Shown one piece after another: positions 30,564-41,894 of a stretch of DNA of 64,000 nucleotides. The notes under the pieces are model-generated. The model saw only the letters and a program-made list of their open reading frames with translations, ran no database searches and had not been told where the DNA came from. The stretch is from Verrucomicrobiota bacterium. GTDB lineage: Bacteria; Verrucomicrobiota; Verrucomicrobiia; Limisphaerales; PALSA-1396. The DNA is taken from positions 48,129-112,128 of the forward strand of contig JACQFP010000045.1 of the NCBI GenBank assembly GCA_016200005.1, given 5' to 3'. The translations under genes were made by a program, and so were the position numbers. Positions within the stretch are counted from its first letter, which is position 1. Each line of letters starts with the position of its first letter.

Positions 30564-33500
30564 ATGAAGAATTCAATCGCACTCGGTTTCATCGGCGCGC
30601 TTTGCCTTACCGTTTCGGCCTGGGCGCAACCGAATATGGCGCCGTCCTTCAAGCGCGGGCCAAATCAGACCGTCACGGTGAACAGCGGCGCGCACACGGT
30701 GCCCAACTGGGCCACCAGCATCACCGCCGGTTCGCCGTCCGAAGACGCCGCCCAAACCGTCACCTTCATCATTACCAACAATAACAACGCGGCGTTGTTC
30801 TCGGTGTCGCCGGCCATCAGCACAAATGGAACGCTGACCTTTACTCCGGCCAACGATTACATCGGCGTTGCCACACTCTCGGTTGTATTGAGAGATAACG
30901 GCGGGACGGCGCTGGGCGGCAGTGATACTTCCCCCACGCAGACATTCTTTATCGCCGTCGTCCCGGCTGGCAATCCGCCTTCCGTCGGGAACCCTCAACT
31001 TGTGTGGAGCAACCGCTTCAATGGTTCGGCTGGCTTGATTGATCAAGTCTATGCCATGGCGACCGATGGCGGCGGGAATGTGTTTGTCACCGGGTCTTCG
31101 TCCAATGCCGTGAGCGCATTGAGCGGCAATGATTATGTGACGTTGAAATACGATGCCAGTGGCACCCTTGTTTGGTCTGCCAACTACAATGGACCTGGAA
31201 CCGGGAATGACGTGGCGCGCGCGCTGGCCGTCGATGCGTTTGGGGATGTGATTGTGACCGGCGTGTCCGCCGGTTTAACCAGTGGCGATGACTACGCCAC
31301 CATCAAATACGACGGCCGCACCGGTGCACAGTTGTGGGTCCAACGCTTTGACGGTCCGGCCAGCGGCCTTGATCAGGCCACGGCCATCGGACTCGACACC
31401 AATGGCAACGTGTTCGTCACCGGTGTATCGGCCGCGCTGGCGAACAAGGATTTCGCCACCATCAAGTATGCCGGCACCAACGGCAGCCCCATCTGGACCA
31501 ACCGCTACAATGGTCCCGGCAACGGCGATGACCAGCCCTACGCACTCGTGGTGGACGCCAGTGGCAACCCGATTGTCACCGGCGCGTCGCCCGGCTCCGC
31601 GAGTGGCGATGATTACGCAACTGTCAAGTACAACGGCGCCAATGGCGGCCAGGTCTGGGCGAGCCGCTACAATGGTCCAGGCAACAGCACGGACACCGGT
31701 CGGGCGCTCGCGTTGGATGCCGGCGGAAACGTTTATGTAACGGGATCGTCTCGCGGCAGTGCCAGCGGTGACGACTACGCCACGATCCGATATCGGGGGA
31801 CGGATGGCTTTGCCGTGTGGACCAATCGCTTCAACGGGACTTCCAATGCCACCGATGTCGCGCGGGCCATTGCCGTGGATTCCGCCACCAATGTCGTTGT
31901 CACCGGTTATTCTCAAAACACGGGGACCGGCGATGATTTCACCACGATCAAGTACAACGGAGCCACGGGCGCCGGAATTTGGACCAACAAATATAGCGCC
32001 GGTCTGAACGACCAGGCCACTGCCCTTGCGGTGGATCAGGCCAACGACGTGTTTGTCACCGGCATTTCCAGCAATGCTGTCAGTGGAATGGATTTTGCCA
32101 TCGTGAAATATGACTCCGCCGGCACCGCCGTGTGGACCAATCGTCTCACTGGGCCAGGCAATACAACCGATGCGCCGGTGGCCATCGCGTTCGATCGCTT
32201 GCGCAACGTCTATGTCAGCGGCTATTCGGACGGCGGTGTCTCCGGTCTCGACTACCTCACCGTCCGGTATGTGCAGAATTTAGGGCCAGCAGCCAATGCC
32301 CAATCTGTAAGCGTTGTGGAAGACGTTCCCACTGCCATCACTTTGACGGGTTCAGATCCCAATGGAGATCCGCTCTCCTTTACGCCGACGACTCCTGCTC
32401 ATGGTACCTTGTCGGGCACAGCTCCTAACCTGACCTATACGCCGTCCACAAATTTCAATGGGTCGGACAGTTTTACCTTCACGGTTAACGACGAATATTC
32501 AAACTCTGCCGCCGCGACCGTCACCATCACGGTCACTCCAGTGAACGATGCGCCGGGTTTCACCAAAGGACTCGATCAAACCGTTCTTGAAGATGCCGGG
32601 CCGCAAACGGTGGCGGGCTGGGCGACGGCCATCAGCAATGGGCCGCCGAATGAATCGAGCCAGTCACTCAACTTCATCGTCAGCAACACCAACCACGCCC
32701 TCTTTTCTGTCCAGCCGGCGATCAGCGCCGCCGGCACGTTGACCTACACCCCAGCCGCCAACGCCAATGGTTTCACCACGGTAACAGTCCAGTTGCATGA
32801 CGATGGCGGCACGGCCGACGGCGGCGTGGACACCAGCGCCGCACAGACCTTCACCATCACAATCACTCCCGTCAACGACGCGCCCACTTTCACCAAGGGG
32901 CCGGATCAGACGGTGAATGAGGATGCCGGGTTGCAGGTCGTTTCTGGTTGGGCAACCGCCATCGGCAAAGGCCCTCCGGACGAATCGGGCCAGACGTTGA
33001 CCTTTGTCATTCTGAACAACAGTAACCCGGGATTGTTCTCCGCAGGGCCGGCGATCAACACGGGTACCGGCAATCTGTCTTACACTCCAGCAGACAACGC
33101 CAACGGCACGGCTACGATCACGGTGCAGTTGCAGGACGATGGCGGTACGGCCAATGGCGGCACCAACGGAAGCGCCGCGCAAACGTTCACGATCACGGTC
33201 AACCCGGTCAACGATGTGCCCAGCTTCACCAAGGGTGCGAATCAGACCGCGAACGAAGACGCCGGACCACAAAGCGTGCCCAACTGGGCCACGGCGATCA
33301 GCACCGGGCCGCCCAGCGAGTCGGGTCAGACGGTGGACTTCATCGTCAGCGACGATAACAGCAGCCTCTTCTCGACCCAACCGGCAATTAGCTCCAGTGG
33401 CACGTTGACATTTACCACGGCAACCAACGCAAACGGCCTGGCCAATGTAACCGTGCGGATACATGACGACGGCGGCACGGCTAATGGCGGAGTGGACACC

Positions 33501-36500
33501 AGCGCGGCGCAGACCTTCACGATCACGGTCAACGCAGTGAACGACGCGCCCGTCGTGACAGTGGCCACACCATCGCAAACGGTGTTGGAAGATGGAACGT
33601 TGCTGGTGGCCGGGCTGAGCGTGGCGGACGTGGACCTGGCGGAAACCTCGGTGTCGAACAAGATGGTAATGCGGCTGACCGTAACCAACGGCATCCTGAC
33701 GCTCAACACCACCAATGGGCTGACCTTCACGACGACCACGAACGGAACGCCACCGTTTCAGACCATCACCACCAACGGCCCCAACGGTACCACCAATGTG
33801 GAGTTCAGCGGGACGTTGCAGTCGATCAACGATGCGTTCACGAACCTGACGTATCTGGCCAACGGGAACATTAACGGAGGCGACTCGTTGCGGATCATCG
33901 CCAACGATCAGGGCAACAGTGGCTCCGGCGGGTCGCTGATGAACACGAATTTTGTCACGTTGACCATCACTGCAGTCAACGACGCGCCCAGCTTCACCAA
34001 AGGCGGCAATCAGACGGTGCTCGAGGATGCGGGCGCCCAAAGTGTTTCCTGGGGCACCGGCATCAGCGCCGGCCCGCCCGACGAATCGGGCCAGATGCTC
34101 GAGTTCATCGTGACGAACGACAACAACGCGCTTTTCGCCGTCCAGCCTGCGATCAGCACGAACGGCGCGACGGGAACGCTGACCTACACGCTGGCGGCCA
34201 ACGCCAACGGCGTGGCGACGGTGACGGTCCGGTTGCATGATAACGGCGGCACGGCCAACGGCGGCGTGGACTCGAGCGCCCCGCAGACCTTCACCATCAC
34301 TGTCACGCCCGTGAACGATACGCCGAGCTTTGCCTTTTCCACCACCACGGTCAGCAGTCTGGAAGACGCCGGGGCGCAGAGCGTGCCCAATCTGGCCACG
34401 AACATCAGCGCCGGGCCGTCCGACGAATCGGCTCAGACTTTGAACTTTATTGTCAGCAACGACAACAACGCACTTTTTTCCGTCCAGCCGGCGATCAGTG
34501 CAAACGGCACGCTAACCTTTACTGCCAAGCCCGACTCCAACGGAGTGGCGACGGTGACCGTGCAATTGCATGACAACGGGGGAGTGGCCAATGGCGGGAG
34601 CGACACGAGCGCGAGCACCAATTTCAACATCAACGTGATCGCCGTGAACGACGCGCCTGTGGGAGTGAATGATTCGTTAAGCAGTATCGCCGAAGACAGC
34701 GGGCCGCGGACAAATTCGATTGCCAGTCTGGTGGCCAATGACTCGAAAGGCCCGCCCAACGAAAGCGGTGAAAACTTGACGATCACAGCGGTGAGCAGCG
34801 CAGTGGGTGGTACGGTGAGCATTTCCGGGACAGACGTGGTCTTCACGCCAGCCACCAACTACAACGGGCCGGCGAGTTTTGTTTATACGCTGCGGGACAA
34901 CGGGCAGTCGGGCAGTCCGCTGACCAACGACTTCAAGACGTCCACGGCGACGGTGAGCTTCAGCATCACGCCGGTGAACGACGGGCCAGTGGTGACTGTG
35001 ACGACGCCCTCACAAAGCGTGCTGGAAGACACGTCATTGCTGGTGGCCGGAGTGAGTGTGGCGGACGTGGACCTCGCGGAGACTTCACCCGCCAATGAGT
35101 TGGTGTTGCGACTGACGGTGACGAATGGCATCCTGACCCTCAACACCACCAACGGACTGACCTTCACTACGACCACCAACATCACCGGCATGCCGCCGCT
35201 GCAGACGACCAACATCACGGTCAACGGTGCCAACGGAACGACCAACGTGGAGGTCAGGGGCACGTTGAGTGCGATCAACGACGCGTTGACCAATCTGACG
35301 TATAGTCCGAACGCGAATTTCAACGGGAGCGACGGGTTGCAGATCGTTGCCAACGACCAGGGGCACAGCGGGGCCGGCGGCACGCTGACGGACACCAACA
35401 ACGTCGCTTTGATTATTATCCCGATGAACGACGCGCCGGTGGGAGTGAACGACCCACTGGGCGATGTGGCGGAGGACAGCGGGCCACGCACCAATTCATT
35501 TGCCAGTCTGCTGCCCAACGATTCGCCGGGGCCGGCCAACGAAAGCACGCAAACGTTGACGATCACGGCGGTGGGCAGCGCGGTGGGTGGTACGGTGAGT
35601 ATTTCCGGGACGAACGTGATCTTCACGCCGGCAGCCAATTACAACGGGCCGGCGAGTTATGTCTATACGCTGCGGGACAACGGACAGTCCGGCAATCCGC
35701 CGACCAACGACTTCAAGACGGCGACGGCGACGGCGAGCTTCACCATCACGCCGGTGAACGACACGCCGACGGCTGACCCTCAATCGGTCACCACGGCGGA
35801 GGACACGGCCAAAGCAATCACCCTGACGGGCAGCGACGTCGAGACGCCGTCAGGCAATTTGACCTTTGCCGTGACGCAAGCGCCGGCGCACGGGGCCTTG
35901 AGCGGCACCGCCCCGAATGTCACCTACACGCCAGTGGCCAACTACAATGGGCCGGACAGCTTCAAATTTACGGTGACGGACACGGGCGATGGCCCTTCGC
36001 CGCCCAAGACGAGTGCCGAGGCGACGGTGACGATCACCGTGGACCCGGTGAACGACGCGCCGGTGGCCGATGCACAATCGGTCACGACGGCGGAGGACAC
36101 GGCCAAAGCGATCACGCTGACAGGAAGCGATCTGGAGACGCCGTCAGGCAGTTTGACCTTTACCGTGACCCAAGCACCGGCGCACGGGGCCGTGAGTGGC
36201 ACGCCACCGAATGTGACCCACACCCCGGCGACCAACTACAACGGGCCGGACAGCTTTAAGTTCACTGTGACGGACACGGGCGATGGCAGTGCGCCGCCGA
36301 AGACGAGCGCCGAAGCGACGGTGACGATCACGGTGACGCCAGTGAACGACGGGCCAGTGGTGACCGTGACGACGCCCTCGCAAAGCGTGCTGGAGGACAC
36401 GCCATTGCTGGTCGCCGGGGTGAGTGTGGCGGACGTGGACCTGGCGGAAACCTCACCCGCCAACGAGTTGGTGCTGCGGCTGAGCGTAACCAACGGCAAT

Positions 36501-39500
36501 GTGACGCTCAACACCACCAACGGTCTGACCTTCACCACGACCACCAATGTCACCGGCATGCCGCCGCTCCAGACGACCAACCTCACGGTCAACGGTGCCA
36601 ACGGGACGACCAACGTGGAGGTCAGGGGCACATTGAGTGCGATCAACGACGCGTTGACCAATTTGACGTATAGTCCCAACGCGAATTTCAACGGGAGCGA
36701 CGGGTTGCAGATCGTTGCCAACGACCAGGGGAACAGCGGGGCCGGCGGCGCGCTGCTGGACACCAACAACATCGCTTTGACCATCACCACGGTGAACGAC
36801 GCGCCCAGTTTCACCAAAGGCGGGGACCAGACCGTGAATGAGGACTGGGGAACAACTAACGTCGTGAATTGGGCTACAGCGATCAGCAGGGGGCCGTCCG
36901 ATGAATCAGGTCAGACCCTCAACTTTATCGTCAGCAACAACAACAGCAATTTGTTCTCGATTCAGCCGGCGGTCGCTCCCAACGGCACGCTGACCTACAC
37001 TCCGGCGGCAGACTCCAACGGCGTGGCCACGGTGACGGTGCGGCTGCACGACAACGGGGGCACGACCAATGGCGGGTCTGACACTAGCGCGGCTCAAACT
37101 TTCACCATCACGGTCAACGCGGTAAATGATGCGCCCGGCTTTACGCTCCGGAGCAACAGTCTGACGGTGCTTAAGAACTCCGGACCGCAAGTCATCGCGA
37201 ATCTGGCAACTAATTTCAACTTTGGTCCGCCGGATGAACAGGCTTCACAGTCGGTGCTGGCATTCCTGGTGACGAATAACAACAACGGCTTGTTCTCGGC
37301 ACAGCCAGCGATCAGCACGGACGGCACGCTGACCTACACACCTGCGGCCAACGCCATTGGCACAGCTACGGTCACCAACCGGTTGCAAGACAACGGCGGC
37401 ACAAACTCTGGCGGCATTGATATTTCATTGCCGCAAACCTTCACCATCACCGTCACCCCGGTGAATGGACAACCCAATGTCGGCCCGGACTTCCTCGATG
37501 CCTGCCGCGATGTGCCAATGCGCATCCCGAGCAGTCTCCTGCTCTCCAATGATTCGGATCCCGACAATGACCCGTTGGAAATCATCGGCGTCAGCCCGAC
37601 CAGCGCGCAGGGTGGAACGGTTTCCTTGTCCGGGGATCAACGCTACGTGACTTATCAACCCGCCTTTGGCTATCTCGGTTCAGACACGTTCACCTACACC
37701 GTCAGTGACGGAGCAATTGAAGCAGCGGCAGTTGTCACAATGAATGTGGTGGCGCCGTTTATCGGCGAGCCAATGGCCGTGTGGACCAATCGCTACAACG
37801 GCCCGAATAACGCCATCGACACGGCCAACGCCATGGCCGTGGATGGCGCCGGCAATGTTTATGTCACCGGGGCCTCCGATGGAGGAGCGACCACCGGCAA
37901 TGATTACGCGACCATCAAATACAACTACGCTGGCCAGCTAGTCTGGTCCAATCGCTTTAACGGCCCGGCCACCGGTAACGATCAGGCGAAGGCGATTTGC
38001 CTTGATGCGGCCACCAATGTCTATGTGACCGGCTTCTCCGCGGGCATCAGCAGCGGCAGCGACTACACGACCATTAAATACAACGGCGTTACTGGAGTCC
38101 CGATTTGGACCAATCGATTCAACGGCTCCGGCAATGGTAACGACCAGGCCGCCGCAATCGCCGTGGATCCTTCGGGCAATGTGGTTCTGACGGGCTCGGC
38201 CCTGCGCAATGTCGGCGGCAGCAACGACATCGTCACCGTCAAGCTCAACGCCACCACCGGCAGCATCATCTGGACGAACCAATATAACGGCCCCGGCAAT
38301 GGCACGGACACCGCCGTCGCCCTCGCCATCGATGCCGCAGGGAACGTCATCGTCACCGGCGCTTCGGACGGCGCCGGTACCGGGCCGGACTACGTCACGC
38401 TCAAGATTCACGGGACCGGCGGGACGAATCTGTGGGTGGCGCGGTATAGCAACAATGGCATCGCCAATTCTCCCGATGTCCCAGCGGGCCTGGCCTTGGA
38501 CGGAGAGGGCAACGTCTATGTCACTGGCTCGTCCATGGGTTCGGACCGCGATTATCTGACGGTGAAGTATGACCGGCTCACGGGCGTGCAACTTTGGGAA
38601 GCTCGTTACCTCGGTCTGGGCAGCGGTGACGATCAGGCCCGGGCCATCGCGGTGGACAAGGCCGGCAACGTCTTTGTCACCGGCATTTCCTCCGGCGACT
38701 TTGCCACGATCAAGTACGATACGGACGGCAATCCTGTCTGGTCGGATGCCTCGCGTTACAACGGTCCGGGTAATGGGACCGACCAGGCCAATGTGCTCGT
38801 GTTGGATCGCGCCTGCGATGTGTATGTCGCCGGCAGTTCCGTGGGCAGCGGGTCCGGTACCGATTATACGATCGTGAAATACGACGGCGTGAGTGGCTTG
38901 CCTGTCTGGGCCTCAGAAGCGCGGTATAACGGACCCGGCAACGGCGCCGATTCGCCGGCGGCGCTCGCCGTTGATTTGGTCGGCAATGTATTTGTCAGCG
39001 GCGGCTCCGCCGGCGCCGGCAGCAGTCAGGACTACGCGACGTTGCGGCTGTTCCAGAATATTCCTCCGACCATTTCCGCGTTCACCAATCAGACGACCGC
39101 CGAGGACACGCCGGTCGGACCAATCACCTTCACCGTCGGCGATACCTTCACGCCCGCCGGCGACCTGACGGTGAGCGGGGCTTCTTCGGACACGAACCTG
39201 GTGCCGACGAACAGCTACGTTTTCGGCGGCTCGGATTCCAACCGCACCGTGACCATCACGCCGGGCACCAACCGCTTCGGCACGGCCACGGTTTACATCA
39301 GCGTCAGCGACGGCCTGGCCACAGTCAGCAACAGCTTCCAGTTGACCGTCACCGCGGTGAACGATGCGCCGGTGGCCGTCAACGATGCTTACACCAATGC
39401 CGAGGACACCTTGTTGAGCGTGCCGGCGCCGGGCGTGATGGCCAATGATAGCGACGTGGAAACGAATGCGTTGACCGCAACGTTAGTGAGTTCGACCACC

Positions 39501-41870
39501 AGCGGCAGTCTGTCATTCCATCCGGATGGTTCCTTCACTTATCTGCCCAACACAAACTTCAACGGCACCGACAGCTTTACCTACAAGGTGAACGATGGAG
39601 CGCTCGATTCCGGTGTCGCCACCGTCGTGCTCACAGTGACGCCAGTCAATGACGCGCCAGTGTTGGCCCCGATCGGCGATCGCACCGTCAACGAAGGCAG
39701 TTTGCTCACGTTCACCAACACGGCCACCGATGTGGAAAACGACACGCTCACTTTCAGCCTGGGCACCAACGCTCCCGCCGGTGCGAGCATCAACTCGAGC
39801 AACGGCGTCTTTACCTGGACACCCACCGAGGCGCAAGGCCCGGGCACGAACGTGATCACCGTCACTGTGACCGACAACGGTTCGCCCAACCAGAGCGATT
39901 CGAAAAACTTCACCGTGATCGTGAACGAAGTGAACAGCGCCCCGGTGTTGGCGGCCCAGACCAACCGCACCATCAATGAGTTGACGACCTTGACCGTCAC
40001 CAACACGGCGACGGATTCGGATATTCCAGCCAACACGTTGACTTTCAGTCTGAGCGGCACGCCGCCAGCCGGCGCCACGATCAACCCGACGAATGGCGTG
40101 TTCACCTGGACGCCAACCGAGGCCCAGGGGCCAAGCACCAACGTCATCACCGTGACCGTGACGGACAATGGCTCGCCCAACTTGAGCGACTCGAAGAGCT
40201 TCACGGTGTTTGTGAACGAAGTGAACAGCGCGCCGACCTTGCCGACCCAGCCGGACCGCACCAACAATGAACTGGCCACGCTCACGGTGACCAACACGGC
40301 CACCGACACTGACCTGCCGGCTAACAACCTCACCTATACATTCCTGGCCGCGCCGGCCGGGGCAATCCTTGATACCAACGGCGTCATCACCTGGACGCCC
40401 ACCGAGGCCCAAGGCCCCAGCACGAACACCTTCACCACGCGCGTGACCGACGATGGGTCGCCCGCACTAAGCGCCACCAACACCTTCACTGTGATTGTGC
40501 GCGAAGTAAACAGCGCACCCGTGTTGCCTGCGCAGACCAACCGAACGATTGCTGAACTCACCACGCTCGCGGTGACCAACACCGCGACGGACAGTGATAT
40601 CCCAGCCAACACGCTCAGCTACGTGCTGCAGGTGGGACCGACCAACGCTGCCATCTCGGCCGACGGCGTGATCACCTGGACGCCGACTGAGGCCCAGGGG
40701 CCAGGCACCAACGTCTTCACCACCGTGGTAACGGACAACGGCACCCCCAACCTCAGCGCCACCAACACGTTTATGGTGGTTGTGACCGAAGTCAACAGCG
40801 CCCCGGCGTTGCCGGTGCAGACCAACCGCACGATTGCGGAACTGACCACCCTCACAGTGACCAACACCGCGAGCGACAGTGACATGCCGACCAACACACT
40901 GAGCTACGCGCTGACCGTCGCGCCGGCCAATGCCGCCATTTCTTCCAACGGCGTGATCACGTGGACGCCAACCGAAGCTCAAGGCCCGAGCACCAATACC
41001 TTTACGACTGTCGTGACGGACAACGGCGCACCGCCCTTGAGTGCGACCAACACCTTCACTGTCACGGTGACCGAGGTGAACAGCGCGCCGGTGTTGCCCG
41101 CGCAGACCAACCGCACAATTGCCGAACTGACCACGCTCATCGTGACCAACACCGCGACCGACAGTGATATTCCGGCCAACACGCTGAGCTACACTCTCAC
41201 CGCCGGCCCGACGAATGCCACCATCTCCACCAATGGTGTGATCACCTGGACGCCGACCGAGGCGCAAGGACCGGGCACGAACGTCTTCACGACCGTCGTG
41301 ACCGACAACGGCACGCCGAACCTGAGTGCGACCAACTCGTTCACCGTCGTGGTAACTGAAGTGAACAGCGCGCCTGTACTGGCCGTGATCACCAACCGTA
41401 CGGTGAACGTTGGCACGTCGCTCAGCATCACGGCCACTGCGACCGACTCGGATATTCCAACCAACAACCTGTTCTTCAGTCTGGGCAGTCCGCCAGCCGG
41501 CGCCAGCATCACTCCGGCCAGCGGTGTCTTCAGTTGGCGGCCACCGGTGTCACGGGCGGGTACCACCAACCTGATCACCGTGCACGTCCGCGACGACGGT
41601 TCGCCGCCGCTCTCTGATGAGAAATCATTCCAGGTGATTGTGAATCCGCTCTCGCCGGTGCAGTTGACGGCGGTGTCGGGGACCAGCACTCAATTTGTGT
41701 TGAGCGTTTCGGGCGATGTGGGCCCCGATTACACGATTCAGATCTCCACCACGTTGACCAACTGGAACAACTTGCAGACGGTCACGCCGGCCAGCACGCC
41801 GTTCACCTTCACCGACACGAACACGGTCGGCAACACCAAGCGCTTCTATCGCGCTTTGCTGGGACCGTAA
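30564..41870 (+). CDS. Giant secreted multidomain adhesin-like protein (SBBP and cadherin/Ig repeats)
   Basis: 3768 residues from the ATG at 30564, followed by a signal peptide (FIGALCLTVSAWAQ). Residues about 25-145: cadherin-like module. About 146-571: beta-propeller of SBBP repeats (GDDYATIKYDGRTG, VTGVSAG...). About 572-2400: many VCBS/cadherin-like and Big-type modules of the kinds VNDAPSFTKG and TAEDTAKAITLTGSD. About 2403-2831: second SBBP propeller. About 2832-3690: Ig and He_PIG-like units with VTVTDNGSPN and six tandem copies of an ELTTLTVTNTATDSDIP unit. The last roughly 75 residues form a module ending KRFYRALLGP. Likely exported and involved in surface adhesion or polymer binding. 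DNA-level near-identical blocks show recent internal duplication. Confidence 0.88.
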   Translation: MKNSIALGFIGALCLTVSAWAQPNMAPSFKRGPNQTVTVNSGAHTVPNWATSITAGSPSEDAAQTVTFIITNNNNAALFSVSPAISTNGTLTFTPANDYIGVATLSVVLRDNGGTALGGSDTSPTQTFFIAVVPAGNPPSVGNPQLVWSNRFNGSAGLIDQVYAMATDGGGNVFVTGSSSNAVSALSGNDYVTLKYDASGTLVWSANYNGPGTGNDVARALAVDAFGDVIVTGVSAGLTSGDDYATIKYDGRTGAQLWVQRFDGPASGLDQATAIGLDTNGNVFVTGVSAALANKDFATIKYAGTNGSPIWTNRYNGPGNGDDQPYALVVDASGNPIVTGASPGSASGDDYATVKYNGANGGQVWASRYNGPGNSTDTGRALALDAGGNVYVTGSSRGSASGDDYATIRYRGTDGFAVWTNRFNGTSNATDVARAIAVDSATNVVVTGYSQNTGTGDDFTTIKYNGATGAGIWTNKYSAGLNDQATALAVDQANDVFVTGISSNAVSGMDFAIVKYDSAGTAVWTNRLTGPGNTTDAPVAIAFDRLRNVYVSGYSDGGVSGLDYLTVRYVQNLGPAANAQSVSVVEDVPTAITLTGSDPNGDPLSFTPTTPAHGTLSGTAPNLTYTPSTNFNGSDSFTFTVNDEYSNSAAATVTITVTPVNDAPGFTKGLDQTVLEDAGPQTVAGWATAISNGPPNESSQSLNFIVSNTNHALFSVQPAISAAGTLTYTPAANANGFTTVTVQLHDDGGTADGGVDTSAAQTFTITITPVNDAPTFTKGPDQTVNEDAGLQVVSGWATAIGKGPPDESGQTLTFVILNNSNPGLFSAGPAINTGTGNLSYTPADNANGTATITVQLQDDGGTANGGTNGSAAQTFTITVNPVNDVPSFTKGANQTANEDAGPQSVPNWATAISTGPPSESGQTVDFIVSDDNSSLFSTQPAISSSGTLTFTTATNANGLANVTVRIHDDGGTANGGVDTSAAQTFTITVNAVNDAPVVTVATPSQTVLEDGTLLVAGLSVADVDLAETSVSNKMVMRLTVTNGILTLNTTNGLTFTTTTNGTPPFQTITTNGPNGTTNVEFSGTLQSINDAFTNLTYLANGNINGGDSLRIIANDQGNSGSGGSLMNTNFVTLTITAVNDAPSFTKGGNQTVLEDAGAQSVSWGTGISAGPPDESGQMLEFIVTNDNNALFAVQPAISTNGATGTLTYTLAANANGVATVTVRLHDNGGTANGGVDSSAPQTFTITVTPVNDTPSFAFSTTTVSSLEDAGAQSVPNLATNISAGPSDESAQTLNFIVSNDNNALFSVQPAISANGTLTFTAKPDSNGVATVTVQLHDNGGVANGGSDTSASTNFNINVIAVNDAPVGVNDSLSSIAEDSGPRTNSIASLVANDSKGPPNESGENLTITAVSSAVGGTVSISGTDVVFTPATNYNGPASFVYTLRDNGQSGSPLTNDFKTSTATVSFSITPVNDGPVVTVTTPSQSVLEDTSLLVAGVSVADVDLAETSPANELVLRLTVTNGILTLNTTNGLTFTTTTNITGMPPLQTTNITVNGANGTTNVEVRGTLSAINDALTNLTYSPNANFNGSDGLQIVANDQGHSGAGGTLTDTNNVALIIIPMNDAPVGVNDPLGDVAEDSGPRTNSFASLLPNDSPGPANESTQTLTITAVGSAVGGTVSISGTNVIFTPAANYNGPASYVYTLRDNGQSGNPPTNDFKTATATASFTITPVNDTPTADPQSVTTAEDTAKAITLTGSDVETPSGNLTFAVTQAPAHGALSGTAPNVTYTPVANYNGPDSFKFTVTDTGDGPSPPKTSAEATVTITVDPVNDAPVADAQSVTTAEDTAKAITLTGSDLETPSGSLTFTVTQAPAHGAVSGTPPNVTHTPATNYNGPDSFKFTVTDTGDGSAPPKTSAEATVTITVTPVNDGPVVTVTTPSQSVLEDTPLLVAGVSVADVDLAETSPANELVLRLSVTNGNVTLNTTNGLTFTTTTNVTGMPPLQTTNLTVNGANGTTNVEVRGTLSAINDALTNLTYSPNANFNGSDGLQIVANDQGNSGAGGALLDTNNIALTITTVNDAPSFTKGGDQTVNEDWGTTNVVNWATAISRGPSDESGQTLNFIVSNNNSNLFSIQPAVAPNGTLTYTPAADSNGVATVTVRLHDNGGTTNGGSDTSAAQTFTITVNAVNDAPGFTLRSNSLTVLKNSGPQVIANLATNFNFGPPDEQASQSVLAFLVTNNNNGLFSAQPAISTDGTLTYTPAANAIGTATVTNRLQDNGGTNSGGIDISLPQTFTITVTPVNGQPNVGPDFLDACRDVPMRIPSSLLLSNDSDPDNDPLEIIGVSPTSAQGGTVSLSGDQRYVTYQPAFGYLGSDTFTYTVSDGAIEAAAVVTMNVVAPFIGEPMAVWTNRYNGPNNAIDTANAMAVDGAGNVYVTGASDGGATTGNDYATIKYNYAGQLVWSNRFNGPATGNDQAKAICLDAATNVYVTGFSAGISSGSDYTTIKYNGVTGVPIWTNRFNGSGNGNDQAAAIAVDPSGNVVLTGSALRNVGGSNDIVTVKLNATTGSIIWTNQYNGPGNGTDTAVALAIDAAGNVIVTGASDGAGTGPDYVTLKIHGTGGTNLWVARYSNNGIANSPDVPAGLALDGEGNVYVTGSSMGSDRDYLTVKYDRLTGVQLWEARYLGLGSGDDQARAIAVDKAGNVFVTGISSGDFATIKYDTDGNPVWSDASRYNGPGNGTDQANVLVLDRACDVYVAGSSVGSGSGTDYTIVKYDGVSGLPVWASEARYNGPGNGADSPAALAVDLVGNVFVSGGSAGAGSSQDYATLRLFQNIPPTISAFTNQTTAEDTPVGPITFTVGDTFTPAGDLTVSGASSDTNLVPTNSYVFGGSDSNRTVTITPGTNRFGTATVYISVSDGLATVSNSFQLTVTAVNDAPVAVNDAYTNAEDTLLSVPAPGVMANDSDVETNALTATLVSSTTSGSLSFHPDGSFTYLPNTNFNGTDSFTYKVNDGALDSGVATVVLTVTPVNDAPVLAPIGDRTVNEGSLLTFTNTATDVENDTLTFSLGTNAPAGASINSSNGVFTWTPTEAQGPGTNVITVTVTDNGSPNQSDSKNFTVIVNEVNSAPVLAAQTNRTINELTTLTVTNTATDSDIPANTLTFSLSGTPPAGATINPTNGVFTWTPTEAQGPSTNVITVTVTDNGSPNLSDSKSFTVFVNEVNSAPTLPTQPDRTNNELATLTVTNTATDTDLPANNLTYTFLAAPAGAILDTNGVITWTPTEAQGPSTNTFTTRVTDDGSPALSATNTFTVIVREVNSAPVLPAQTNRTIAELTTLAVTNTATDSDIPANTLSYVLQVGPTNAAISADGVITWTPTEAQGPGTNVFTTVVTDNGTPNLSATNTFMVVVTEVNSAPALPVQTNRTIAELTTLTVTNTASDSDMPTNTLSYALTVAPANAAISSNGVITWTPTEAQGPSTNTFTTVVTDNGAPPLSATNTFTVTVTEVNSAPVLPAQTNRTIAELTTLIVTNTATDSDIPANTLSYTLTAGPTNATISTNGVITWTPTEAQGPGTNVFTTVVTDNGTPNLSATNSFTVVVTEVNSAPVLAVITNRTVNVGTSLSITATATDSDIPTNNLFFSLGSPPAGASITPASGVFSWRPPVSRAGTTNLITVHVRDDGSPPLSDEKSFQVIVNPLSPVQLTAVSGTSTQFVLSVSGDVGPDYTIQISTTLTNWNNLQTVTPASTPFTFTDTNTVGNTKRFYRALLGP

Positions 41871-41894
41871 GAAACGACTGGCCGAGGCGGGATA

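Noticed and set aside
30367..30567. 66-codon open frame before the giant gene
   Set aside because: No recognisable content and overlaps the giant gene start; treated as non-coding.
32664..34238. 524-codon minus-strand open frame inside the giant gene, and similar long ones at 37938-38591 and 40467-41267
   Set aside because: They are antisense to a clearly coding repeat gene. Their sequence has no start context or domain, and their length comes from low stop density in a repetitive high-GC frame.
39927..41380. Tandem repeat array as CRISPR-like
   Set aside because: Units are about 285 bp, coding and in frame, with no spacer structure; it is a protein repeat.
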